From: DAITQM01 sp039794245
GTDB taxonomy: Bacteria; Pseudomonadota; Gammaproteobacteria; Xanthomonadales; Wenzhouxiangellaceae
NCBI GenBank assembly: GCA_039794245.1
Contig: JBDIVS010000002.1
Coordinates: forward strand, 142,686-206,685
Length of the DNA: 64,000 nt
Reading direction: 5' to 3'
The notes under the pieces were generated by a model, which searched no databases, was not told the origin of the DNA, and worked only from the letters and a program-made list of their open reading frames with translations. How positions within the stretch are numbered: the first letter of the stretch is position 1; each line of letters opens with the position of its first letter. Position numbers and translations under genes: made by a program. Below, in pieces: positions 56,173 through 64,000 of this stretch.

Positions 56173-57597
56173 ATGCCCACCGACGCCCTCACCGCCGAAA
56201 AAATCCTGAGACGAATCGACGAGGAAGACATCGCCTTCGTCGATCTGCGCTTCGCCGATCTGCTCGGCAAGGAACATCATCTGACCCTGCCCGCCGCCGC
56301 CGCCGACGCCGAGCTGTTCGACGAGGGCAAAATGTTCGACGGTTCGTCGATCAGCGGCTGGAAAGGCATCAACGAATCGGACATGGTGCTGATGCCCGAG
56401 CCGGCGACCGCGGTACTCGATCCCTTCGCCGCCGAACCGACGATCATCGTCCGCTGCGACGTGCTCGAACCGGCGACGATGACCCCGTACATCCGCTGCC
56501 CGCGGTCGCTGGCCAAGCGCGCCGAAGCGCAGCTGATCGCCTCGGGCATCGCCGATCAGGCCTTTTTCGGCCCCGAGCCGGAGTTTTTCGTCTTCAACGA
56601 CGTCCGCTGGCGTACCGAGATGGGCGAATGCAGCTACCGGATCGATTCCGAAGAGGCGGCGTGGAATTCGCCGCGCGATTACACCGAGGGCAATACCGGC
56701 CACCGGCCGGGCGTCAAGGGCGGCTATTTTCCGGTACCGCCGGTCGATTCGCTTTCCGACCTGCGCGGCAAGATGACGCAGCACCTTGCGGCGATGGGGG
56801 TCAGCGTCGAGGTCCACCATCACGAAGTCGGCACCGCCGGGCAGTGCGAGATCGGCACGCGGTTCAGCACCCTGACGCGCAAGGCCGACGAGCTTTTGAT
56901 CCTCAAATACGTAGTCCGCAATACGGCCCACGAATATGGCTACACCGCAACCTTCATGCCCAAGCCGGTGGTCGGCGACAACGGCAGCGGCATGCACGTC
57001 CATCAATCGCTGGCCAAGGGCGGCCAGAACCTGTTCGCCGGAGAGGGCTATGCCGGGTTGTCGCCGGCGGCGTTGTACTACATCGGCGGCATTTTCAAAC
57101 ACGCCCGGGCGATCAACGCTTTTGCCAACTCGACGACCAACAGCTACAAGCGCCTGGTGCCCGGCTTTGAGGCGCCGGTGATCCTCGCCTATTCGGCGCG
57201 CAACCGTTCGGCCTCCTGCCGCGTGCCGTGGGTCGCAACTCCCAAGGGGCGGCGCATCGAGGTGCGCTTCGGCGACGGTGCCGGCAGCGGCTATCTGATT
57301 TTCGCGGCGATGATGCTCGCCGGCCTGGACGGCATCCGCAACAAAATCGATCCGGGCGAGCCGATGGACAAGGATCTGTACGACCTGCCGCCGGAGGTCG
57401 AGAAAGGTTTGCCGACGGTGGCCACCAGCCTCGATCAGGCACTGGCCGCGCTCGATGCCGACCGCGAGTTCCTCAAATTTGGCGACGTGTTCAGCGATGA
57501 TCTGATCGACGGCTACATCGCGCTGAAAACCAAGGACGTGAACCGTTATCGGATGTCCACTCATCCGGTCGAGTTCGATATGTATTATTCGCTGTAG
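56173..57597 (+). CDS. glnA: Glutamine synthetase, type I
   Basis: A 474-residue enzyme that makes glutamine from glutamate, ammonia and ATP. MFDGSSISGWKGINESDM is the N-terminal motif, EPEFFVFNDVRW and VEVHHHEVGTAGQCEIG carry metal-binding acids, and GSGMHVHQSL and NRSASCRVPW bind substrates. Y403 in DLYDLPPEV is the adenylylation site. CGGAG at 56159 precedes ATG 56173. Control by NtrC and sigma-54 sites upstream fits nitrogen regulation, and ntrB-ntrC lie just downstream. Confidence 0.97.
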   Translation: MPTDALTAEKILRRIDEEDIAFVDLRFADLLGKEHHLTLPAAAADAELFDEGKMFDGSSISGWKGINESDMVLMPEPATAVLDPFAAEPTIIVRCDVLEPATMTPYIRCPRSLAKRAEAQLIASGIADQAFFGPEPEFFVFNDVRWRTEMGECSYRIDSEEAAWNSPRDYTEGNTGHRPGVKGGYFPVPPVDSLSDLRGKMTQHLAAMGVSVEVHHHEVGTAGQCEIGTRFSTLTRKADELLILKYVVRNTAHEYGYTATFMPKPVVGDNGSGMHVHQSLAKGGQNLFAGEGYAGLSPAALYYIGGIFKHARAINAFANSTTNSYKRLVPGFEAPVILAYSARNRSASCRVPWVATPKGRRIEVRFGDGAGSGYLIFAAMMLAGLDGIRNKIDPGEPMDKDLYDLPPEVEKGLPTVATSLDQALAALDADREFLKFGDVFSDDLIDGYIALKTKDVNRYRMSTHPVEFDMYYSL

Positions 57598-57689
57598 CCG
57601 AACGCCGGCCGGCGCGGGCGGTCGAATAGTATGATCGGCGGATGCCGCGGCCCGGCTGCGGCCAGCTCCCCGGCCAAGGAGGTATGACC

Positions 57690-58322
57690 ATGCTACGGTT
57701 AATGTTCTTTGTGGCGCTCGCCGCCTTGCTGGCCCCCTTACCCGGCGCCGCGGAGATTTACAAAACTGTCGACGAAGACGGCAATGTCGTCTATACCGAC
57801 CAGAAGCCGGCACCCGATGCCGTCCCTTACCAACCCGAACCCCTGAATATCGCCGAGGCGCATCGCCCGCTGCCGGCCGCCGAATCGCTGCAAAAAGGCG
57901 GCGGCGACAATCCGTGGGACGGCTTTCAGATCGTCTCGCCGGCGCCCGATGAAAATATCTGGGGGACCGGCAATGCACTCAATGTCCGGCTCAACTCGCC
58001 GGCCCCGCTGCGCCCCGGGATGACGGTGCAGCTCTACCTCGACGGCCAACCGCGCGGTGCCGCCACTGCGGGACTCAGCATTTCGTTGCCGGAGATCGAG
58101 CGCGGGACGCACTCCGTTTATGCCGAGTTGAGCGACGTGCACGGCGCGGTCTTGGCACGCAGTGCCCCGGTCACCTTTCACATGAAGCAGATGTCGCGCA
58201 ACCTGCCCGGTTTCGAAGACCGCAACGCCGCCAACCGCGAAACCAACCGTAACGTGGATAAAAACGTCAACAAGAACGTGAACAAGAACGTCAACCGCAA
58301 TGTCAACCGCAGCGGCGGCTGA
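57690..58322 (+). CDS. DUF4124-domain periplasmic protein with NVNK/NVNR repeat tail
   Basis: About 210 residues with a signal peptide (MLRLMFFVALAALLAPLPGAA). The DUF4124 domain follows: EIYKTVDEDGNVVYTDQKPA. The C-terminus is built of five four-residue repeats (NVDK NVNK NVNK NVNR NVNR). AAGGAGG (57676-57682) favours ATG 57690 over ATG 57684. This gene commonly sits between glnA and ntrB in gammaproteobacteria, where its role is unknown. Its last 23 bases overlap the ntrB start. Confidence 0.83.
   Translation: MLRLMFFVALAALLAPLPGAAEIYKTVDEDGNVVYTDQKPAPDAVPYQPEPLNIAEAHRPLPAAESLQKGGGDNPWDGFQIVSPAPDENIWGTGNALNVRLNSPAPLRPGMTVQLYLDGQPRGAATAGLSISLPEIERGTHSVYAELSDVHGAVLARSAPVTFHMKQMSRNLPGFEDRNAANRETNRNVDKNVNKNVNKNVNRNVNRSGG
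58251..58310 (+). repeat. 12-bp tandem repeat encoding NVNK/NVNR
   Basis: Five 12-bp units (AACGTGGATAAA, AACGTCAACAAG, AACGTGAACAAG, AACGTCAACCGC, AATGTCAACCGC). The ATG of ntrB (58300) lies in the last unit. Unit number could vary by slippage without changing either frame, since 12 is a multiple of three. Confidence 0.85.
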
Positions 58323-59367
58323 TTGCGAAGCACCAGCCGGCCGGCTCGTCGCCCATCTCGCCGCCGGTGTCCTGGTGGTCGATCAGCAACACGTCCTGCG
58401 TTTCGCCAACCCGGCAGCGTGCGAGATGCTGGCCTTGAAAGCCGCTGATATCGGCCGCCCGCTCGCCGCCGGGCGATTACCGCCGCCGCTTGCCGAGGTC
58501 ATTGCCCGGACGTCCGACTGCGGCCGCGAACACTGGCTCGACGCCCTGCCGGTCGCCGCGCCGCCGGGGTTCGCCGCCGGGGTGCATGCGGCGTGCGACG
58601 GCGAGTGGGTCATCGTCGAGCTTTATCCCTCGACGGTCAGCGCCGAGGAACGGCAAAGCCGCGAGCGGTGGGCGCGACTCGAAGCCGATGCCCTGGTGTT
58701 TCAAGGTCTGTGCCACGACCTGCGCAACCCCCTCGGCAGCCTGCGCGGCGCCGCCCAGTTGCTCGAACACGAAGGCGACGAATACCGGCGCCGCGAATAT
58801 CTCGAACTGATCTTCCAGCAGGCCGATCGGATCGCCGCCCTGATCGACCGTTTCGGCCAGCCGCAGGTCACCGGCAGCACGTTCAATTTTCATCTGCTGA
58901 TCGACGAGGTCATCACCGAATGCCGGGCGGCGTGGGTGAGCGAAAACCAGCCGCCGCCGGAGATCCGGCGCGATTACGACCCCAGCCTGCCGGCGGTCAG
59001 CGGCGAGCGGCCGCTGATCGCCCAGTTGCTGACCCATCTACTGTCCAACGCACACGCCGCCGGCGCTGGGCAGATCACGATCACCACCCGCATCGCCCCC
59101 CAAAGCCGCCTGCCCGACAACGACGGGCAAAGCGCGCTGGTGCTGGAAATCGCCGATGACGGCGAAGGCGTGCCGCCGGCGCTGGCCGACAAGCTCTTTT
59201 TGCCACTGGTCAGCGGCCGGCAAAACGGCAGCGGGCTCGGCCTGGCGCTCAGCCAGCGCATCGCGCGGCGCCACCGCGGACTTCTGGAATATCTGCCGCG
59301 CCCGGCCGGGGCCTGTTTCCGGCTGCTGCTGCCGCTCGGTCAGGACCGGGAATGGGCCGAATTCTGA
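58300..59367 (+). CDS. glnL: Nitrogen regulation sensor kinase NtrB (GlnL)
   Basis: A 355-residue cytoplasmic histidine kinase. The N-terminal PAS domain (about 10-110: HLAAGVLVVDQQHVLRFANP) is followed by the H box with H139 in VFQGLCHDLRNPLGSLRG. LTHLLSNAHAAG is the N box and IADDGEGVPPAL plus NGSGLGLALSQRIARRH are the G boxes. It phosphorylates or dephosphorylates NtrC under PII control. The ATG lies inside the repeat tail of the preceding gene. The stop overlaps ntrC by 16 bases. Confidence 0.93.
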   Translation: MSTAAAADCEAPAGRLVAHLAAGVLVVDQQHVLRFANPAACEMLALKAADIGRPLAAGRLPPPLAEVIARTSDCGREHWLDALPVAAPPGFAAGVHAACDGEWVIVELYPSTVSAEERQSRERWARLEADALVFQGLCHDLRNPLGSLRGAAQLLEHEGDEYRRREYLELIFQQADRIAALIDRFGQPQVTGSTFNFHLLIDEVITECRAAWVSENQPPPEIRRDYDPSLPAVSGERPLIAQLLTHLLSNAHAAGAGQITITTRIAPQSRLPDNDGQSALVLEIADDGEGVPPALADKLFLPLVSGRQNGSGLGLALSQRIARRHRGLLEYLPRPAGACFRLLLPLGQDREWAEF

Positions 59368-60746
59368 TCGCCGACGACGACCCCGGTATCCGCCTGGTCA
59401 TCGAACGGGCCTTGCAGCAAGGCGGCCACGAGGTCGTCTCGTGCCCGACGCTGGGCCTGGCCCGCGAGGCGCTCGGCCGAAAGCCGCCTCCCGAACTTTT
59501 GGTGCTCGATCTCAAGCTCGGTGACGGCAACGGCCTCAAGCTTCTCGCCGAAAGCCGCACCTTGCCCGTACCGCCGGCGGTGATCGTCGTGACCGCCTAC
59601 AGCGACCTCGACAATGCGGTTGCCGCATACCGCGGCGGGGCGTTCGAGCTGATCGCCAAACCGTTCGACCTCAATCACCTCAAACAGACCGCCGACCGCG
59701 CCCTGCGCGATGCCAGCCGCCAGAGGCGGCCGCAACCCGAGGCACCGGACGACGAGCCGCTGCTCGGCACGTCACCGGTCATGCGCGAGCTGTTCCGGAT
59801 GATCGGCCGGCTGTCCACGACCGATGTCAACGTGCTGTTGACCGGCGAAACCGGGACCGGCAAGGAGCGTGTCGCCCGCGCCCTGCACCGGCACAGCCCG
59901 CGCGCCGGCGGGCCGTTCGTGGCGATCAACACAGCGGCGATCCCTGCCGACCTGCTCGAATCGGAACTGTTCGGCCACGAACGCGGCGCCTTCACCGGCG
60001 CCACGGGGCGCCGCGACGGGCGCTTTGCGCAGGCCGCCGGCGGCACCTTGCTGCTCGATGAAATCGGCGACATGCCGCTGGCCATGCAGACCCGGCTGCT
60101 GCGCGTTTTGGCCGAAGGCGAATACTTCCGGGTCGGCGGCCACGAGTTGTGCCGGGTCGATGTCCGGATCATCGCCGCGACTCATCAGGATCTCGCCGCC
60201 CATGTCAGCGCCGGCCGTTTCCGGGCCGACTTGTACCACCGCCTGAACGTGATCCGCCTCGATGTCCCGCCGCTTGCCGCGCGCCGCGAGGATATCCCGC
60301 AACTGACCGACTACTTTCTGGCCGCCGCCGCCAGGCACCTCGATACCCTGCCCAAGCGTTTCAGCGACGAGGCCCTGGCCCAGCTCGCCCGCGCCCCGTG
60401 GCCGGGCAATGTCCGGGAGCTGAAAAACCTCTGCCAGCAGATGTCGGTGCTGGCCCCGGGCGAGATGATCCTGCCCGCCGATCTGCCCCCCGAATATCGC
60501 CTGGACATGGCGGCCGATACCCCGGCCGAACTGCCGCACCGGTGGCAGGAACCGTTGCGGCAGTGGGCGCTGGCCGCCGGCGCTACAGCCCGCCCGGGGT
60601 GTTACGCCCACGCCCTCGATGAGGCCGAACAGGTGCTGATCGATTGCGCCCTCAAGGCCAGCGGCGGCCACCGGCAAAAAGCCGCATCGCTGCTCGGCTG
60701 GGGGCGGAACACGCTGGCCAGGAGGATCAAAAGCAGGTCCGGATAA
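59352..60746 (+). CDS. glnG: Nitrogen regulator NtrC (GlnG), sigma-54 activator
   Basis: A 464-residue response regulator. The receiver domain has phospho-acceptor D53 in LLVLDLKLGDGNG. The AAA+ domain has Walker A GETGTGKERVARALH, the sigma-54 contact loop ERGAFTGATGRR and Walker B LLLDEIGDMP. The C-terminal Fis-type helix-turn-helix is GGHRQKAASLLGWGRNTLARRIK. It would bind the NtrC site at 56009 and activate glnA. Its TAA stop (60744-60746) is in the first bases of the family 1 repeat. Confidence 0.95.
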   Translation: MGRILIADDDPGIRLVIERALQQGGHEVVSCPTLGLAREALGRKPPPELLVLDLKLGDGNGLKLLAESRTLPVPPAVIVVTAYSDLDNAVAAYRGGAFELIAKPFDLNHLKQTADRALRDASRQRRPQPEAPDDEPLLGTSPVMRELFRMIGRLSTTDVNVLLTGETGTGKERVARALHRHSPRAGGPFVAINTAAIPADLLESELFGHERGAFTGATGRRDGRFAQAAGGTLLLDEIGDMPLAMQTRLLRVLAEGEYFRVGGHELCRVDVRIIAATHQDLAAHVSAGRFRADLYHRLNVIRLDVPPLAARREDIPQLTDYFLAAAARHLDTLPKRFSDEALAQLARAPWPGNVRELKNLCQQMSVLAPGEMILPADLPPEYRLDMAADTPAELPHRWQEPLRQWALAAGATARPGCYAHALDEAEQVLIDCALKASGGHRQKAASLLGWGRNTLARRIKSRSG

Positions 60747-61070
60747 ACCCAACAGTTGCATAAATTTTGCTTGAATATATATATTTCTTCATTAAATCAG
60801 TAAGTTATTAGAATATTATTTAAAGCATCGAATTCACCCAAGGTGACGCGCCCGGTTTCTCGCCCAAGCTGCCGGCGCATCTTGTCTGCTTCCCCTCGAA
60901 CCGTAGAATTACTACGGCTCTTACTCGGGCAGTCTTGCTCTCGCCCTGTCCCAACGGGCCGGCCTGCGACCGTTCAAATTGCGTTCCCGACGGATTTGTC
61001 GGGGAATCGGACAAGCTGCACTCGCCCGCTTGACCGAGAATTCCGGGAATCTATGCAACTGTTGGGTTAA
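60744..61070. repeat. Family 1 mobile repeat, full copy carrying an insert (copy 6)
   Basis: 327 bp with the family 1 left end (TAAACCCAACAGTTGCATAA) and right end (TATGCAACTGTTGGGTTAA). Removing the 155-bp insert and one CTCGCCC duplicate leaves exactly 165 bp, the same length as copy 1. It fills the gap between ntrC and dtd and contains no gene; small open frames inside are not conserved. Confidence 0.85.
60866..61020. mobile_element. 155-bp insert inside the family 1 repeat
   Basis: The insert is flanked by a 7-bp direct duplication CTCGCCC (60859-60865 and 61021-61027). It has two internal hairpins, CCGTAG-AATTA-CTACGG and CCCGAC-GGATTT-GTCGGG. It is non-coding. The layout suggests a second, small, non-autonomous element that entered the first. 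Confidence 0.65.
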
Positions 61071-61077
61071 CCAGGAC

Positions 61078-61515
61078 TCAACAATGCAAAATAAACGTCG
61101 CCGGCCCGGCGTTGACCAGTTCGACCTGCATTTCCGCACCGAACCGGCCGCACAGGGTGGCCGGCCATAAGCGGCCCACTTCGTCGACCAGGGCGGCGAA
61201 AAGTCGCTCGCCGGCAGCCGGCGGGGCGGCCGGCGTGAAACTGGGCCTGAGGCCATGCGCCGTGTCGGCGAGCAAGGTAAATTGCGGAACGATGAGGATT
61301 TCGCCGCCGGCCTGGCGGACATCGTGGTTCATCTTGCCTGCCGCGTCGGCGAACACCCGGTAGGCGACCAGCCGCGCCGCGGCCCGCGGCAGGTTGTCCG
61401 CGGTATCGTCCCGGCCGAAACCGGCGAAAACCAGTAGGCCGCGGCCGATCTTAGCGATGATGTGGCCGTCGATCACAACCGCCGCCCGGGCGACTCTTTG
61501 CAGCAGGAGCACCAT
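61078..61515 (-). CDS. dtd: D-aminoacyl-tRNA deacylase
   Basis: A 145-residue proofreading enzyme that removes D-amino acids from tRNA. It starts MVLLLQRVARAAVVIDG, the conserved N-terminus. ILIVPQFTLLADTAHGLRPSF contains the S/TQF-like active site block and NAGPATFILHC the Gly-Pro motif (GPVTF in most). ATG 61515 fits family length; a longer frame to 61548 is not needed. It is divergent from the acyltransferase gene with a 24-bp gap. Confidence 0.93.
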   Translation of the reverse strand: MVLLLQRVARAAVVIDGHIIAKIGRGLLVFAGFGRDDTADNLPRAAARLVAYRVFADAAGKMNHDVRQAGGEILIVPQFTLLADTAHGLRPSFTPAAPPAAGERLFAALVDEVGRLWPATLCGRFGAEMQVELVNAGPATFILHC

Positions 61516-61539
61516 GGGCCGGCATGGTAGCATCCAGCC

Positions 61540-62472
61540 ATGTCCCACCGGCCAGCGCTCCCGCCCGCGTTCGTTCGCTTCATGCTGGCCGGCGTTGCCG
61601 CACTGCCTGCCTGGTGCCGGGAATGGCTCGCGGTGCTGCTCGCCGCGTTGTTTTATCTCGTACCGAACCGCAGGCGGCGCACGGCGCGTGTCAATCTCGA
61701 CGGCGCCCGCCTTGCGCCCGGGTCAACTACCGGCCGCGACCTACTCTACCCCCACCTGCATTACCGGGCACGGGCGTTGCTCGACGTCGGCCGCCTGTTA
61801 CACGCCCCGCTTCACGTCTTGTTTGACGAAATCGACAAAATCGAAGGCCTGGAGCTGTTGACCTCCCATCCCGGCGACGGCCGCGGGGTGCTGATGATTG
61901 CCCCGCATCTCGGCCATTGGGAGTTGTTCAGCCTGTATCTCAGCGCCCGGGTCCAGGCGGCGATCCTCTACCGGCCGGCGGCCGAGCCGGCGGTCGAGGC
62001 GCTGATGCGCGCCTGGCGCGGCCGTGCCGGGGTGGAAATGCTGCCGGCCACCACCGCTGGCCTGCGCCAGGCGTTCAAGCGCCTGGCCGCCGGCGGCATC
62101 GTCGGGCTGCTGCCCGATCAGAGACCGGCGGCCGGTCAGGCCGTGACGGTGGATTTTCTCGGCCGGCCGACGGCCGTCTCGCCGCTCGCCGCACGTCTGG
62201 TGCAGCGGACGCGGTGCCGATTGCTGGCGGGTGCCTGTGTCAGCCGAAAAGCCGGTTACTGCCTGCATATCGACGAGATCACGCCAGGATATGGGCCCGG
62301 AGAAACAATCGACGCGACGATGGCCGCTCTGTTCGGGGCCATCGAGAAGCTCATCGCCCTGGCGCCGGAGCAATATCAATGGAGCTATCGGCTGTGGCCG
62401 TCACAACCGGCGGCTTCGGCCCTCGATCACAATATGCCGCCTGAGCCGCCGCCCGGCGGACTCCGTTTCTAG
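61540..62472 (+). CDS. LpxL/LpxM-like lipid A acyltransferase
   Basis: A 310-residue inner-membrane acyltransferase, second of its family in the window (the other at 5102). One N-terminal hydrophobic segment (WLAVLLAALFYLVPN) precedes the catalytic H123-x4-E128 in IAPHLGHWELFSL. LLPDQRPAAGQAVTVDFLGR is the second conserved block. It likely adds a secondary acyl chain to lipid A or to a related glycolipid. Its end overlaps the convergent gene at 62401. Confidence 0.88.
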   Translation: MSHRPALPPAFVRFMLAGVAALPAWCREWLAVLLAALFYLVPNRRRRTARVNLDGARLAPGSTTGRDLLYPHLHYRARALLDVGRLLHAPLHVLFDEIDKIEGLELLTSHPGDGRGVLMIAPHLGHWELFSLYLSARVQAAILYRPAAEPAVEALMRAWRGRAGVEMLPATTAGLRQAFKRLAAGGIVGLLPDQRPAAGQAVTVDFLGRPTAVSPLAARLVQRTRCRLLAGACVSRKAGYCLHIDEITPGYGPGETIDATMAALFGAIEKLIALAPEQYQWSYRLWPSQPAASALDHNMPPEPPPGGLRF

Positions 62473-62709
62473 CTCGACAACCCGGTGCGTTCCGTAACGG
62501 GCGGGGCCACCGCTCCGGCGTACACGCCGCCTGATCTGCCAGGCGCTGAGGGCGGCAACCGCCCAGATCACCGCCGCGGCACCGAGGGCAGCCAGCGCCA
62601 ATGCCGCGCCCAGCAACGCCAGAAGCCCGACACCCACCCCGATTACCACCACCACACCAACCACCTTCAGGCGTTCGGCAAACGTGCGTAAAACGAGTGG
62701 TGACGGCAT
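62401..62709 (-). CDS. Small hypothetical membrane protein
   Basis: About 102 residues. VVGVVVVIGVGVGLLALLGAALALAALGAA and the adjacent AVIWAVAALSAW form two hydrophobic segments (stated in pieces of the natural order), followed by a basic, soluble tail (RRRVRRSGGPARYGTHRVVE). ATG 62709 (MPSPLVLRTFAERLK) is preferred to 62739. The 72-bp overlap with the convergent acyltransferase and the lack of a recognised family lower confidence. Confidence 0.55.
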   Translation of the reverse strand: MPSPLVLRTFAERLKVVGVVVVIGVGVGLLALLGAALALAALGAAAVIWAVAALSAWQIRRRVRRSGGPARYGTHRVVELETESAGRRLRRHIVIEGRSRRL

Positions 62710-62927
62710 CCGGGAGTGTACTTGTCGTTGCGGGGACATTAATTGGACGGCGGATGTCGCGGCCGGTTCAATCGAAGCTGCACCGGCGGATTGTCATTCC
62801 GGCGTAAACGGCGTAAGCTGATAGAGCGCGGGGATCAGTGATCCCGCTGACTGGAACCGGGTCCGCGGCCCCGACCACCCCTGGTGGAGGGCGGACTAGG
62901 TTCGAAATAAAAAAACGGGAGCAGACC

Positions 62928-63749
62928 ATGTACCAGAACCGTATTGGTAGCCTGACTGCAGGTCTTATCGCACTGGCCTTGGCCGCTTGCCAGCAACAAG
63001 CCGAGACCCCCAAGGTCCAGCAGGCTGAGCCGGCGCCACCGGCAGCGCCGGCCTGTGCCATCGTCATGGGGTTCGACCCGTGGGAGCCCTACCATTTCAC
63101 CGCCCCCGACGATACGGTGCGCGGCATCGACGTGGAAATCGTCAGCACCCTGGCCAAGGCGGTCGGGTGCACAATGACTTTCCGCCAGGGCCAGTGGCTG
63201 GAATTGCTCACCGCGCTGCGCGACGGGGACGTCACCGTCCTCGCCGGCGCCACGCCGGTGGCCGAGCGCGAGCACTACGCCTGGTTTTCGGCACCGTACC
63301 GCAACGAGCATTTCGAGCTGTTCGTCCCCACCGGCCGCGAGATCAAAACCGCCGATTTCCGCGGCCTGCTCGACAACGGCTTCCGGCTCGGCCTGACCGA
63401 CGGTTACATCTACGGCGAACCGCTGGAAAGCCTGCAAGCCGAGCCCAGATACTCGGCGCAGTGGGCCTATGCCGCGGTCGCCGAATCGAACTTCGCGGCC
63501 CTCAACGAAGGGTTGATCGACGGCTTTCTCGAAGACCCCTACGTCGCCGCCGCGATCATCCGCCGCCACGGCTGGCAGGGCCAGATCACGAGCAGCGGGC
63601 TGTCCATCGGCGAGCGGCCGGTCAACCTGATGTTCAGCCGCAAAACGATCAACGCCGAACAAATCGCAGCCTTCAACGAGATTCTCGCCCGCCTCGCCGA
63701 AAGCGGTGACCTGCAGAAGATCTTCAGCCGCTACCTCGACACCAACTGA
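62928..63749 (+). CDS. Substrate-binding lipoprotein, bacterial extracellular solute-binding family 3
   Basis: A 273-residue lipoprotein. The lipobox is LALAAC with the modified cysteine near residue 21, followed by a Pro/Ala-rich linker. The binding domain (about 45-270) has GFDPWEPYHFTAPDDTVRGI, then LAGATPVAEREHYAWFSAPY, the amino-acid-binding pattern of SBP family 3. FSRKTINAEQIAAFNEILA is near the C-terminus. CGGGAGC near 62916 precedes ATG 62928. No transport partners are adjacent, so it may be an orphan binding or sensing protein. Confidence 0.85.
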   Translation: MYQNRIGSLTAGLIALALAACQQQAETPKVQQAEPAPPAAPACAIVMGFDPWEPYHFTAPDDTVRGIDVEIVSTLAKAVGCTMTFRQGQWLELLTALRDGDVTVLAGATPVAEREHYAWFSAPYRNEHFELFVPTGREIKTADFRGLLDNGFRLGLTDGYIYGEPLESLQAEPRYSAQWAYAAVAESNFAALNEGLIDGFLEDPYVAAAIIRRHGWQGQITSSGLSIGERPVNLMFSRKTINAEQIAAFNEILARLAESGDLQKIFSRYLDTN

Positions 63750-63814
63750 TTGCAAACCGCGGCCCCCCGGGCCGCCCCGCAATCCTCCCCCCGGTCAGGT
63801 AAAATACGCCCCAA

Positions 63815-63891
63815 GCGCCCGTAGCTCAGCTGGATAGAGTACTGCCCTCCGAAGGCAGGGGTCAGAGGTTCGAATCCTCTCGGGCGCGCCA
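63815..63891 (+). tRNA. tRNA-Arg (anticodon CCG)
   Basis: A 77-nt cloverleaf. The acceptor stem is GCGCCCG with CGGGCGC, followed by discriminator G and an encoded CCA (63889-63891). The anticodon arm CTGCC-CTCCGAA-GGCAG gives anticodon CCG (reads CGG, arginine). The T arm is AGAGG-TTCGAAT-CCTCT. TAAAAT near 63800 may be the -10 box. Confidence 0.96.
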
Positions 63892-63940
63892 GATTTCTTC
63901 GAAGTCGATCATCTCCCGCCACTCCTGCATATCCGAATTC

Positions 63941-63958
63941 GGATTCGAACCTCTGACC
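63941..63958 (-). repeat. Inverted 18-bp copy of the tRNA-Arg T-arm
   Basis: GGATTCGAACCTCTGACC is the exact reverse complement of tRNA-Arg bases 63860-63877. It starts 50 bases past the tRNA end. It may be a leftover of an integration or rearrangement at the tRNA. Confidence 0.7.
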
Positions 63959-64000
63959 AAACAATCACGGTTCGAATAATCCGGCAGGATGCCGGATTGA

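Noticed and set aside
58251..58310. CRISPR-like short repeats
   Set aside because: The 12-bp units are contiguous and coding, with no spacers. No CRISPR array or cas gene is visible in the window.
60820..61070. Small open frames inside repeat copy 6
   Set aside because: They span the inserted element and are absent from copy 1, so they are unlikely to be genes.
63731..63964. Minus-strand frame containing RGFEPLTPAFGGQYSIQLSYGR
   Set aside because: This is the antisense translation of the tRNA-Arg gene, a well-known false protein.

Overview
This window is GC-rich chromosomal DNA from a Gram-negative bacterium, most likely a gammaproteobacterium. That placement is inferred from gene content: LPS core and lipid A genes (waaA, two LpxL-type acyltransferases, two core glycosyltransferases), TolC, a short-LID adenylate kinase, OxyR, the glnA-ntrB-ntrC block and the rsmG-parA-parB block. 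A pyrophosphate-type phosphofructokinase and the remains of an uptake [NiFe] hydrogenase would suit a Chromatiales-like or sulfur/methane-associated lineage, but the sequence does not prove it.

Layout. 1-9.9 kb: envelope genes (ELM1-like protein, zinc-finger protein, glycosyltransferases, an AT-rich secreted protein behind a possible phase-variable promoter, lpxL, waaA, tolC, an isoaspartyl methyltransferase homologue). 10-18.5 kb: thiC, a beta-propeller/NTF2-like fusion, a very long Sel1-repeat protein and a serine hydrolase. 18.3-25.4 kb: GDT1-like transporter, PPi-phosphofructokinase, adk, TusA-like protein, mpl, a LON-domain protein and a TonB receptor. 25.4-29.3 kb: a clear peroxide-stress locus, oxyR divergent from ahpC-katG, with a four-element OxyR site between them. 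29.4-32.9 kb: eroded accessory DNA with a truncated hydrogenase large subunit bracketed by mobile repeats, a HupE-like fragment, an intact VapBC-like module and a broken sulfotransferase. 32.9-37.0 kb: Sco, a cytochrome c/binding-protein fusion, a TauE/SafE-like protein and a Ca/Na exchanger. 37-44 kb: S10 peptidase, PutP, a second serine hydrolase, a TPR/PRMT-like methyltransferase and a peroxiredoxin-like protein. 43.9-52.4 kb: a second decayed region with a group II intron remnant, a sigma-factor remnant, a SulP stub, RHS debris and a frameshifted toxin-antitoxin pair, interrupted by intact M48 peptidase and lemA genes. 52.4-64 kb: core genes (DUF945, rsmG, parA, parB, glnA with NtrC and sigma-54 sites, ntrB, ntrC, dtd, an acyltransferase, a solute-binding lipoprotein, tRNA-Arg).

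The most distinctive signal is a family of small non-coding mobile repeats (family 1) with TTAACCCAACAG... ends. Six copies are present: two full 165-bp units (one carrying a further 155-bp insert), one half-copy, two minimal scars and one head-to-head palindrome of two right ends. In three copies the repeat supplies the stop codon of the adjacent gene. A second, unrelated repeat family (CCCGGATTATTCATGACC ends) is present twice. Together these repeats mark most of the places where genes are truncated.
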